In this document: positions 34,943-43,138 of the stretch, piece by piece
Numbering within the stretch: position 1 is the first letter of the stretch
Layout: the number at the start of each line of letters is the position of its first letter
From: Lachnospiraceae bacterium
Lineage (GTDB): Bacteria; Bacillota; Clostridia; Lachnospirales; Lachnospiraceae
DNA length: 64,000 nucleotides
NCBI GenBank assembly: GCA_015057825.1
Contig: SVDN01000005.1
Location: forward strand, 1 to 64,000
Reading direction: 5' to 3'
Notes under the pieces: model-generated
Seen by the model: only the letters and a program-made list of their open reading frames with translations
Told to the model about the DNA's origin: nothing
The model's database searches: none
Program-made: the position numbers and the translations under genes

Positions 34943-36958
34943 TTATAAAAAGCATATTCTTTTTTCCGGTGCCAAATACATTGCGTCGCCTTCGGAAACG
35001 CCGTATACATCATAAAAGTCGTCAAACATTTGGACCATCATGTTTACCCTTACGTTTGGAATCGGATGTGTTTCCGAAGCATATATATATTCAAGATAGT
35101 CTTTTGAAAGAACTTCCGCATAAATCTCCGCGAGTCTTGTATAGAACTTGTCATAATCAAAATCTTCTTCATCTTCTATAAGCTTAAGTATTACCTGATA
35201 AGCTATGTTATCTGCCATTACCTCGGTTAAAACCAATTCTCCGTCAAGATTAAATCCATCTATTATTTCAAAACCGTTTATGTAATTTATAAGTTCGTCA
35301 CACCTTTTCGTATATTCATCCATATCATCTTCAAAGATTGGATTTAAGCAACCGTAAGCATCTCTTTGTGACTCATCGCGGTCAAATGCATGGGCTATTT
35401 CATGTGCAATTGTGTGCCCCATATCCGCAAGAATTTCTTCATAGCTTAGATTATCGTAATAAAATATCTCTGCCATGTAGCCGGGAAAAATATTGATTGT
35501 ATTTGAATATTGATCGTATGTACAATTACATTCACAGGCCGAATATTCCGTCCAAGTATCGTCAGAAATTCTATTCTCATCCAATATTTGCTTCTTGTAG
35601 TCTTCAAAGTTTTGTCTTAACAGCAAATAATTCGACAAAAGGCTTCCTCCTTCGGAGTCGGATTTCAACCGTACATTTTCAAAATTTTCAAGTCCTCCGA
35701 CGGGTTTTAAAAAACATACATTCATTTTATCAAGTTTAAGCAAGGCCGCGTCTTTACTCTTCTCGCTCATCCATGAAGAATTGCTGACCAATTCCTTGTA
35801 AGCATCGATAATATCGGGTGTGAGAGATTCCAAAGCAACAATATCTTCTTCATCAATACAATAGTCAATAAAGAGTTCCGCCATCAAATTACCCAATGTA
35901 TTGTTGCTAAAACAAAGATCATAAGCAAAGCTTTCGGAATCCCCCGCATTTTCTCCGTATATATCATCGTAAAAAGTCGGAGACAAACAATCCCTTATTT
36001 CGTTAAAAACAGTCTCCAGGGTATATGATTTTATTATATCCAAATTGTCCTCGGTCCATAAAGAATCTATTGTCTTTAGCCAATCAAAATTCCATACCAT
36101 GTAACCGGCTTGCTTATCAAGTCCTTGTTTTGCAAGAAGCGATTGCAAAGGAAAAGACTTGCATGTGCCAAAAACTTCTTCCGCCGAATGAAGCAATTTT
36201 CGAAGATCAAAAGATGCATCCTCCTCCACTCCCTCAAAGCTTTTAAGGTATTCATCAAAGTATTTATATTCAAAATTCATCAAATCCGAAGTTATTTCCA
36301 TAGCTTCTTCCTCACCATAGCCCGTAGCCATTAGGTCAGCTATGCATAAGCTTGCCGAATCATTGCTGTATAAATCCTCTCCTTCAAGTCCGTTGTCCGT
36401 AAAAAGATTATTTAAGTCCAAAGCCAAATACGCTCCGCTTTTAGCATCCGGCACAACAATATCCGTTACCAAAAATGGCATAAAAGGAAAATCCTCTGAT
36501 AGCAAAAGAGCGTTTAACTCCTCTATGCTATTTACATTGTCAAGCTTATCTATATAATTCATAAGCTCTGCCTCGCCATAGTCCTCAGATTCGCAGACTT
36601 CCATTGCTTGACCGAAAAAAATTCTCAACATATCCACCCTCGGATCATTTATGGACTCATCATCTATGAGACTGATAACACTTTTCTCAAAATAATAATC
36701 ATATTCCTGACCTATGCTGTAATAGTTGGCTCCTTGATTTTCTTTTAAAAAATCATAATTAATATGAGTGTATAAATCGTCTTTAATATCCGGAGCCTTA
36801 TCACATAAATTGCCGCTTACGGTTGATGCAAGCCAAGGTTTTCCCTCCAGCAAAGTCGGATTAAAGTTTATATTTATATTACAGCCGCTTAAGCAAAATG
36901 CCGCAAGCAACAAAATACTGACAAATGCAAAGAATTTTCTTATAAGCTTTCTTTTCAT
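34943..36958 (-). CDS. M13-family metallopeptidase lipoprotein (neprilysin/PepO-like)
   Basis: 671 residues from ATG 36958; an in-frame TTG three codons earlier is less likely. Lipobox LSGC at about residues 24-27 anchors it outside the membrane. The zinc motif HEIAH is in HTIAHEIAHAFDRD, the third ligand in LTEVMADN (E-x-x-x-D), and the typical C-terminal PEKRICFL end is present. It cleaves peptides outside the cell. It is monocistronic, with AGAGG upstream. Substrate is unknown. Confidence 0.92.
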   Translation of the reverse strand: MKRKLIRKFFAFVSILLLAAFCLSGCNININFNPTLLEGKPWLASTVSGNLCDKAPDIKDDLYTHINYDFLKENQGANYYSIGQEYDYYFEKSVISLIDDESINDPRVDMLRIFFGQAMEVCESEDYGEAELMNYIDKLDNVNSIEELNALLLSEDFPFMPFLVTDIVVPDAKSGAYLALDLNNLFTDNGLEGEDLYSNDSASLCIADLMATGYGEEEAMEITSDLMNFEYKYFDEYLKSFEGVEEDASFDLRKLLHSAEEVFGTCKSFPLQSLLAKQGLDKQAGYMVWNFDWLKTIDSLWTEDNLDIIKSYTLETVFNEIRDCLSPTFYDDIYGENAGDSESFAYDLCFSNNTLGNLMAELFIDYCIDEEDIVALESLTPDIIDAYKELVSNSSWMSEKSKDAALLKLDKMNVCFLKPVGGLENFENVRLKSDSEGGSLLSNYLLLRQNFEDYKKQILDENRISDDTWTEYSACECNCTYDQYSNTINIFPGYMAEIFYYDNLSYEEILADMGHTIAHEIAHAFDRDESQRDAYGCLNPIFEDDMDEYTKRCDELINYINGFEIIDGFNLDGELVLTEVMADNIAYQVILKLIEDEEDFDYDKFYTRLAEIYAEVLSKDYLEYIYASETHPIPNVRVNMMVQMFDDFYDVYGVSEGDAMYLAPEKRICFL

Positions 36959-37006
36959 ACAGTGCAACCTCTTTCTCGTCTAAATGCCCTATTTAGCCAA
37001 TATCCT

Positions 37007-37669
37007 TTAAAGAACCATTTTTTTCAAACTGTCCTTATCGGTAATTTTTATTTTTCCTCTTCCAAGCTCAACTATTTTTTCACTTTCAAATCGTTTTAAC
37101 ATTCTTGCCACTACTTCCCTTGCGGAATTGATTTGCACGGCAATTTGTTCGTGGGTCATTTGGATTTCGTCGGATTTGTTTTTAACGCTTTCATCAATCA
37201 GGAAAGAAGCAATTCTTTGATCTATCCTTAAGAACAAGAGTTGTTGCATTGCCCACATTACATCGGAAAAACGTTCCGTTGCGGTTTCGTACATAAAGCA
37301 TTTTACATATATATTGCTATCGGCAAGTTTTCCAAAAACAGAAGTTGTAATAATAAGCACTTCGCACTTTGTTTCCGCTATCATTTGTACTTCGAAACTT
37401 ATGGCATCCATTACGCAAGCTGCCGAAAGTACACAGGTTTCACCCTCTCCGATTTTAAAAAGCGTAATCTCTCGTCCCTCGTCCGATACCATAAATGTGC
37501 GTACTTCGCCGCTTATGATATTAATAGCCCCAAGGCAAAGTTCATCGCTTGAGTGAATAATTTCAGCTTTTTCATATGTTTTAATAACGGCTGATTGCGC
37601 CACCAAATCTTTTTCCTTTTCAGTTAAATTCTCCCAAAAGGGTAGCTTTTCAAATAATTCTTTTTCCAT
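37007..37669 (-). CDS. Crp/Fnr-family transcriptional regulator
   Basis: 220 residues: N-terminal cyclic-nucleotide-binding-like beta-roll (about 1-120), then a C-terminal winged helix with the recognition segment EQIAVQINSAREVVARMLKRFE. No N-terminal Fnr cysteine cluster is seen, so sensing differs from Fnr. It is divergent from the CoA-disulfide reductase gene, across a gap with GGTCAC-N17-GTGACC half-sites that overlap its own -35. It is probably the regulator of that reductase and perhaps of itself. Confidence 0.9.
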   Translation of the reverse strand: MEKELFEKLPFWENLTEKEKDLVAQSAVIKTYEKAEIIHSSDELCLGAINIISGEVRTFMVSDEGREITLFKIGEGETCVLSAACVMDAISFEVQMIAETKCEVLIITTSVFGKLADSNIYVKCFMYETATERFSDVMWAMQQLLFLRIDQRIASFLIDESVKNKSDEIQMTHEQIAVQINSAREVVARMLKRFESEKIVELGRGKIKITDKDSLKKMVL

Positions 37670-37727
37670 TTTTTTAAAATCCTAATCTCAAACCGGTTTT
37701 TTACAATAAACACTCCAATCTAGTTTT

Positions 37728-37779
37728 ATTTTACCATTTAAAAACACCCCGGTCACTTGTTTTTTAGTCTAATGTGACC
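37728..37779. promoter_or_regulatory. Divergent control region with GGTCAC/GTGACC half-sites
   Basis: GGTCAC (37751-37756) and GTGACC (37774-37779) form an inverted pair, 17 bp apart. For the minus-strand Crp/Fnr gene, TAAAAT lies at 37733-37728 with 17-bp spacing to the first half-site, which thus covers its -35. The GTGACC half also has a partner in GTGAC-CAA-GTTAC. Confidence 0.5.
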
Positions 37780-37866
37780 AAGTTACTGTTCTTTATTTTT
37801 CTAAATGATAAACTCCAATCACAAAACAAAAACGCTATAAAAAAATATTTAAAGGAGAATTATAAA

Positions 37867-40353
37867 ATGTCAAAGACAGTTATTATCGGTGGTGTTGCCG
37901 GTGGAGCAACCACAGCGGCACGTCTTCGAAGAAGAAATGAAAACGAGGAAATAATTATTTTTGAACGCGGTGAATATATTTCATACGCCAACTGCGGTCT
38001 GCCTTACTATGTGGGCGATGTTATTAAGAGCAGAGATGCTTTGCTTCTACAAACACCCGAAGCCATGAAGTCAAAGTTTAACATAGACGTTAATGTTAAG
38101 CATGAGGTTATAAAAATTCTTCCCGATGATAAAAAAGTGATTGTTAAAAATCTAAACACAAACGAAGAATTTGAAGAGTCCTACGACAATCTTGTTATTG
38201 CCACAGGTTCCTCGCCTCTCAAACCACCGATTCCGGGTATAGACGCAAACAACATTTTTAAGGTTTGGACCGTTCCGGATACGGATAAAATAAAAGCTTT
38301 CGTTAAAGAGCATCATCCAAAACACGCCGCAGTTATCGGCGGCGGATTTATCGGACTTGAAATGGCCGAAAGCCTCCACGCTTTGGGGCTTGATGTAAGC
38401 ATAATAGAAGCTGCGGACCAAGTAATGGCTCCTATCGATCCCGAAATGGCTGCTCTTCTTCACGAAAACATCCATATGAACGGTGTTCATCTTTACCTTG
38501 GAGACGGCGTTAAGTCCTTCAATCATGATGCATCCGGGACGACAATCGAACTTTCAAGCGGCAAAAAGCTTGAGTCCGATTTAATTATTCTTTCAATCGG
38601 TGTTCGTCCAAACTCGGAACTTGCAAAAGATGCGGGAATCGAAACAAACAAGCGAGGCGGCATAGTGGTTGATGCTTCTTTTAAAACATCCGAAAAAGAC
38701 ATTTTTGCACTTGGTGATGTTATAGAAGTAGAACATTTTGTTTCAAAAGACAAAACAATGATTCCTCTTGCGGGACCCGCAAACAAGCAAGCGCGCATCC
38801 TTGCGGATATTTTATCCGGTGATAATAAATCATACAAAGGAAGCATGGGAACAAGCGTTGCCAAAGTCTTTGACCTGCACGTTGCAGCTACGGGCTTAAA
38901 CGAAAAGCAGCTTAAAGCTGCGGGAAAAGTTAAAAATGCAGAATATTTTACTGCCCTTATTAACCAAAAATCCCATGCGGGTTACTATCCGGACAGCACT
39001 GCTTTAACTCTTAAATTGATATTTAATCAAGACGGAAAAATATTCGGCGCGCAAGTAATCGGTCAGGAAGGCGTAGATAAGCGCATCGATAGCATTGCTT
39101 CCGTAATGGGCATGAATGGCAGCATATATGACTTGGAAGAACTTGAGTTATCCTATGCTCCGCCTTTTTCATCCGCAAAGGACCCCGTAAATATGCTTGG
39201 ATTTGTGGCCGAAAACATAATAAAAGGATTGGTTAAATTTACCGAAGTCGTTGAATTCGACAAAGAAAAGATGACTTTATTGGATGTGAGAGAAGATCCC
39301 GAACTTATGGCTTTTTCAATAAAAGAAGCCGAACATATCCCATGGAGTCGATTAAGAAGCAACTTGGATAAGCTTGATAAAAATAAACACTATGTGGTAT
39401 TTTGCGCAATCGGAGTTCGCGCATACAACGCTTCCCGCATTCTTAAGTCAAATGGATTTGAAAATGTCAGCGTTCTTTCGGGCGGAACTTCTTTTTACAA
39501 ATCGCAAATTTGCAACAAAGATATTCTTTCGGGGAAGTCCGTCAAGCCCGGAACAGGCTCATGCTGCGAAGGTAAGAAAGGCGAAGAAAATATGAACGAT
39601 GTTACATCAAATATCACCAAAGAATTAAAACAACTTGATTGCTCCGGCCTTCAATGTCCGGGACCCATCATGAAAGTAAATCAAACTTTAAAGGAAATGA
39701 ATGATGGTGAAATCTTAAAAGTTGCGGCAACAGATATGGGCTTTGCGGCAGACATCGATGCTTGGTGCAGACGCACGGGCAATACTCTTGTAAAGACAGA
39801 ACGCATCGGAAAGCAAAATATCGTTTTAATAAAAAAAGGAATCGAAGGAACAACCGCAGTTCCGGCTTCTGTCATTCCTCAAAACGATGGCAAAACAATG
39901 GTTGTTTTCAGCGGAGATTTGGACAAGGTCTTGGCATCATTTATAATTGCCAACGGCGCGGCGGCCATGGGACGCCCGGTTACCATGTTCTTTACTTTCT
40001 GGGGACTTAATGTCTTAAGAAAATCGAATTCCCCAAAACTGTCAAAAACTTTTGTTGAAAAAATGTTTGGCAAAATGATGCCAAAAGGCAGTACTAAACT
40101 TAAGCTGTCAAAAATGAACATGGGCGGTATGGGAACATCCATGATGAAATCCGTAATGAAAGCTAAAAATGTTGATTCTTTGGAAATGCTGATTGACAAA
40201 GCAAAATCAGCCGGTGTCAAACTTGTGGCCTGCACAATGTCCATGGACATTATGGGAATCAAAAAAGAAGAACTGATTGACGGCGTGGAATTTGCGGGAG
40301 TTGCTTCTTACCTCGGAGACGCCGAAGAATCAAATGTAAACTTGTTTATATAA
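37867..40353 (+). CDS. CoA-disulfide reductase fused to rhodanese, TusA and DsrE domains
   Basis: 828 residues from ATG 37867 (AAAGGAG upstream; a longer frame open from 37774 lacks one). Domains: FAD/NAD disulfide reductase (1 to about 445) with GGVAGG near the N-terminus and the single redox Cys C43 in ANCGLP; rhodanese with active-site CAIGVR (C513); TusA with CPGP (C597); DsrE-like (about 665-828). It could reduce CoA-type or polysulfide disulfides with NAD(P)H and pass sulfane sulfur between its own cysteines. A Cys-Cys pair lies in the linker before TusA. It is cytoplasmic, divergent from a Crp/Fnr regulator and followed by thioredoxin. Confidence 0.92.
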   Translation: MSKTVIIGGVAGGATTAARLRRRNENEEIIIFERGEYISYANCGLPYYVGDVIKSRDALLLQTPEAMKSKFNIDVNVKHEVIKILPDDKKVIVKNLNTNEEFEESYDNLVIATGSSPLKPPIPGIDANNIFKVWTVPDTDKIKAFVKEHHPKHAAVIGGGFIGLEMAESLHALGLDVSIIEAADQVMAPIDPEMAALLHENIHMNGVHLYLGDGVKSFNHDASGTTIELSSGKKLESDLIILSIGVRPNSELAKDAGIETNKRGGIVVDASFKTSEKDIFALGDVIEVEHFVSKDKTMIPLAGPANKQARILADILSGDNKSYKGSMGTSVAKVFDLHVAATGLNEKQLKAAGKVKNAEYFTALINQKSHAGYYPDSTALTLKLIFNQDGKIFGAQVIGQEGVDKRIDSIASVMGMNGSIYDLEELELSYAPPFSSAKDPVNMLGFVAENIIKGLVKFTEVVEFDKEKMTLLDVREDPELMAFSIKEAEHIPWSRLRSNLDKLDKNKHYVVFCAIGVRAYNASRILKSNGFENVSVLSGGTSFYKSQICNKDILSGKSVKPGTGSCCEGKKGEENMNDVTSNITKELKQLDCSGLQCPGPIMKVNQTLKEMNDGEILKVAATDMGFAADIDAWCRRTGNTLVKTERIGKQNIVLIKKGIEGTTAVPASVIPQNDGKTMVVFSGDLDKVLASFIIANGAAAMGRPVTMFFTFWGLNVLRKSNSPKLSKTFVEKMFGKMMPKGSTKLKLSKMNMGGMGTSMMKSVMKAKNVDSLEMLIDKAKSAGVKLVACTMSMDIMGIKKEELIDGVEFAGVASYLGDAEESNVNLFI

Positions 40354-40395
40354 TCATAATTCACAAAATATTAATAATTTGTACACAGGATTGCG

Positions 40396-40425
40396 TTGAA
40401 CAGATATTTGGAGTCGTGTTAGTAT
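40396..40425 (+). promoter_or_regulatory. Candidate thioredoxin promoter
   Basis: TTGAAC (40396-40401), 18-bp spacer, TAGTAT (40420-40425), about 45 bp before the thioredoxin ATG. Confidence 0.45.
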
Positions 40426-40470
40426 TAACTACGAACCCAACTCAATCCACTTATAAAGGAGGAATTAAAA

Positions 40471-40785
40471 ATGGCTGAAGTAAATGTAAATTTTGATAAT
40501 TTTGAAGAAGAAGTAATGAAAGCAGACTTACCTGTATTGTTAGACTTTTGGGCACCTTGGTGCGGCCCTTGCAAAATGCTTATGCCGGTTATCGAGCAGG
40601 TAGCCGCAGAAAGCGAAGGAAAAGCAAAAGTTTGCAAAGTTAACATTGATGATGAAATTATTCTTGCAAACAAGTTTAAAGTAACGGCAGTTCCTACACT
40701 TATCGTAATTAAAAACGGTGAAGTTGTTGAACAAAGCACAGGTGGCAAAACAAAAGCGGAAATTTTCAAAATGCTTGGTATCTAA
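40471..40785 (+). CDS. trxA: Thioredoxin
   Basis: 104 residues, standard length. The active site WCGPCK follows DFWAPWCGPC; the cis-proline is in VTAVPTLIV. It reduces protein disulfides, recharged by thioredoxin reductase, which is not in the window. AAAGGAGG precedes the ATG. It follows the four-domain disulfide reductase, which fits a shared role in thiol and sulfur handling. It ends at a strong terminator. Confidence 0.96.
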   Translation: MAEVNVNFDNFEEEVMKADLPVLLDFWAPWCGPCKMLMPVIEQVAAESEGKAKVCKVNIDDEIILANKFKVTAVPTLIVIKNGEVVEQSTGGKTKAEIFKMLGI

Positions 40786-40797
40786 AATCGAGTAGGA

Positions 40798-40823
40798 GGA
40801 ATTTCTCATAAATGAGAAATTCC
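40798..40823 (+). terminator. Terminator of trxA
   Basis: GGAATTTCTCA-TAAA-TGAGAAATTCC, an 11-bp perfect stem followed by TTCTCTC, 13 bp after the stop. Confidence 0.8.
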
Positions 40824-40977
40824 TTCTCTCACACCACCATCAGGCTTTGGTATCTCCACTCTTCGTACTGGCTGAGGTTTATACTTTCTTGTCCTCAACT
40901 GTTCTCTGATGATATCGCCGTTCTTTTCAAGATGTTCTTTGAGTTCTGTGTACTTCAGATTCCACCATGCAGCAAGT
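40806..40977 (-). pseudogene. Group II intron reverse transcriptase remnant
   Basis: On the minus strand an open frame of about 56 codons reads AWWNLKYTELKEHLEKNG, then REQLRTRKYKPQPVRRVEIPKPDGGVRE. The KPQPVRRVEIPKPDGGVR stretch is the conserved N-terminal RT motif of group II intron-encoded proteins (LtrA-like), which normally run to over 400 residues. There is a stop codon before it and another right after it, inside the trxA terminator. No start codon or intron RNA was found. It is a fragment left by a decayed or partially deleted intron. Confidence 0.8.
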
Positions 40978-40987
40978 TAATATAGTA

Positions 40988-42904
40988 CTAAATGCTTCTG
41001 CTAAACAATATTTCGTCCGTAAAACCATATGTATCATCAAGTTTAGGAATGTCAACAGGTAACTTGCCACTTGCCTCTCCATATCCCATGCAGGCACATA
41101 TTGCTGCCGGAAGATTAGGCATATAAGCGCTTCCTTCTCCTGACTGCGGCAATAATTCTTTCATAACGTTGGAGTTATATGTCAGTACAATGGCATCGGA
41201 GTCTAAAAACCTTGCAGCATCGTAAGGAAGCTGACATGAAATCAGTATTACCTGCTGTCCTGATGCGTGGCGCTCATTTATTATACGGTCAAACACTGCC
41301 GACGAAACTCCATCCTCTGTATCAGGATTAAGATTATCCGCTGAATACATACGATGAACAAGAATGACATGCTTTGCTGTTTTAGCTGCCTGAACACATT
41401 CTTCGGCATTATCTTTTGTATTAGCCATAGCCGTAATATTTACTCCATCAGGAACAGCCATGTTGTCGCTCAAAACCTGCTTTGCCATATCCACAGAGGC
41501 AATACGATTGGCACAACTGTCAGCAAACAGAACAAGCACATCATCCCCTTGACTTAAGTTCAAAGGAAATGCATTGTTATCGTTTTTTACTACCGTTAAG
41601 GCAGCCTCCGCAATGCTCCATGCAACTTCCCTGTTCTCGGTGCTTCCCACGCCATTGGTTGCCGCATTGGTGGCATCCTGTGTAAGCTCAAAATCCAAAT
41701 CCTCAAGCATTCCGTATTCCTCTTTTAAGCTTAAAATACGTTTTACGGAATCATCAACTTTATCAATATCGATTTTTCCTTCTTCCACAAGCTTTACGGC
41801 CAAATCAATCGTTTCCTGAGTTTGATTGAGTGAGGCTGAATCTGTTACCACAGGAAGAATCAACATATTAACTCCTGCATTAATTGTCATGCAAAGAACA
41901 TCTTCCATAGCAAAATTATCCGATATTGCTGCCATTTCAAGCGCGTCGGATACTATTACTCCATCAAATCCCATATCATTTCTGAGTATATCCGTTAAAA
42001 TAGTTTTGCTCATTGTGGCCGGCAAGTAAACCTGCTCGCCTGTCGTTATGGATGTGTATGTTTCGGACTCGATATTCGGATACTGTATGTGGGCAGTCAT
42101 TATCATATCAACGCCCTCATCTATCATTTTTTGGAAAGGAATCAATTCGCATTTTTTGAGTTCTTCGTATGAACTGTTTACCAAAGGAAAACCTGTATGG
42201 CTGTCAGTATCTACATTTCCGTGACCCGGAAAATGTTTTGCCGTCGTCACAATATTTTGTTCATGCAATCCCTCCATGTAAGCTGTTCCGAATTCGGATA
42301 CAAGTTCCGGATCATCCGAAAACGATCTTACACCGATTACGGGATTGTTTGGGTTATTGTTTACATCCACTACCGGAGCAAAGTCAACATTTACTCCCAA
42401 AAGCGACATTTCTTCTCCATATATTGATGCCATAATATTTGCACTTTTCACATCATCTGTCGCTGCCAATGCCATGTTTCCGACACCTTTCGTACCAAAT
42501 CCTATTCTTGACACACTGCCGCCCTCCTGATCGACGGCAACGAAAAGAGGCACTCCGCCGGCCAGATTAGTATTCTTTTGAAAATCGGATACCAGTTTTA
42601 CCGTTTGTTCAGCATCTACAAAATTCTCAGCGAAAAACAATGTTCCGCCATATTTATGATTTTGAAGCATCTGTATCATTTCATCATTTAATTGCGTTAC
42701 TCCCGACTCATCCCATGTTCTGTAGGAAACAAACATGAGTTGCTCAACCTTATCCTGAAGAGACATATTTTCAAACACCATATCAGCCTTTGAAGCATTT
42801 ATAACCTCTTCCTCCTTTTGGCTTTCCTTGCCACAGGCCGCCAATCCTTCCGCAAGTGCCAAACATACTAAAATTCCTATAATTCCTCTTAATTTTCTGC
42901 TCAT
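40988..42904 (-). CDS. GH3 beta-N-acetylhexosaminidase-like lipoprotein (NagZ type)
   Basis: 638 residues. Lipobox LAAC at about 21-24 anchors it outside the membrane. The NagZ signature KHFPGHGNVDTDSHTGFP carries the Asp-His acid/base pair, and the nucleophile Asp is in VIVSDALEM. In Gram-positives such enzymes remove N-acetylglucosamine from peptidoglycan fragments outside the cell. A second C-terminal domain (about 400-638) is present, as in the two-domain YbbD/NagZ forms. GGGGAAAG precedes the ATG. It is monocistronic. Confidence 0.92.
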   Translation of the reverse strand: MSRKLRGIIGILVCLALAEGLAACGKESQKEEEVINASKADMVFENMSLQDKVEQLMFVSYRTWDESGVTQLNDEMIQMLQNHKYGGTLFFAENFVDAEQTVKLVSDFQKNTNLAGGVPLFVAVDQEGGSVSRIGFGTKGVGNMALAATDDVKSANIMASIYGEEMSLLGVNVDFAPVVDVNNNPNNPVIGVRSFSDDPELVSEFGTAYMEGLHEQNIVTTAKHFPGHGNVDTDSHTGFPLVNSSYEELKKCELIPFQKMIDEGVDMIMTAHIQYPNIESETYTSITTGEQVYLPATMSKTILTDILRNDMGFDGVIVSDALEMAAISDNFAMEDVLCMTINAGVNMLILPVVTDSASLNQTQETIDLAVKLVEEGKIDIDKVDDSVKRILSLKEEYGMLEDLDFELTQDATNAATNGVGSTENREVAWSIAEAALTVVKNDNNAFPLNLSQGDDVLVLFADSCANRIASVDMAKQVLSDNMAVPDGVNITAMANTKDNAEECVQAAKTAKHVILVHRMYSADNLNPDTEDGVSSAVFDRIINERHASGQQVILISCQLPYDAARFLDSDAIVLTYNSNVMKELLPQSGEGSAYMPNLPAAICACMGYGEASGKLPVDIPKLDDTYGFTDEILFSRSI

Positions 42905-43037
42905 ACTTTCCCCTTTCGTTCCAAGATACCTATTGCAACATATAATACTTATTTTAACACGTTTTCCTTCCTACTGCACTTATGTTATATTTTGTTTCTC
43001 ATAAAGAATTTTTAATTTTTGAATAATTTTTTTTTAA

Positions 43038-43066
43038 TTGCGTTACAGGAGTTATGTTTTTATAAT
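43038..43066 (+). promoter_or_regulatory. Orphan promoter similar to the GH3 glucosidase promoter
   Basis: TTGCGT (43038-43043), 17-bp spacer, TATAAT (43061-43066), then TGGTGAAATACAGTAAA. It matches 26991-27035 closely. No + strand gene follows; the hairpin at 43103 comes about 35 bp later. Confidence 0.5.
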
Positions 43067-43102
43067 TATTATGGTGGTGAAATACAGTAAAGCACAGATA
43101 AA

Positions 43103-43124
43103 GGGCACGCCATACGGCGTGCCC
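43103..43124. terminator. Hairpin terminator of the chemoreceptor gene
   Basis: GGGCACGCC-ATAC-GGCGTGCCC, a perfect 9-bp GC-rich stem. On the minus strand it is followed at once by TTTATCT, 14 bp after the stop at 43139. On the plus strand the tail is CCATTGTTTT, so it may work both ways. Confidence 0.8.
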
Positions 43125-43138
43125 CCATTGTTTTATAA

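Noticed and set aside
40418..40433. GTTAGTATTAACTACG as a further GTTAG-N6-CTAAC site before trxA
   Set aside because: Only the left half matches, and it coincides with the trxA -10, so chance overlap is the simpler reading.
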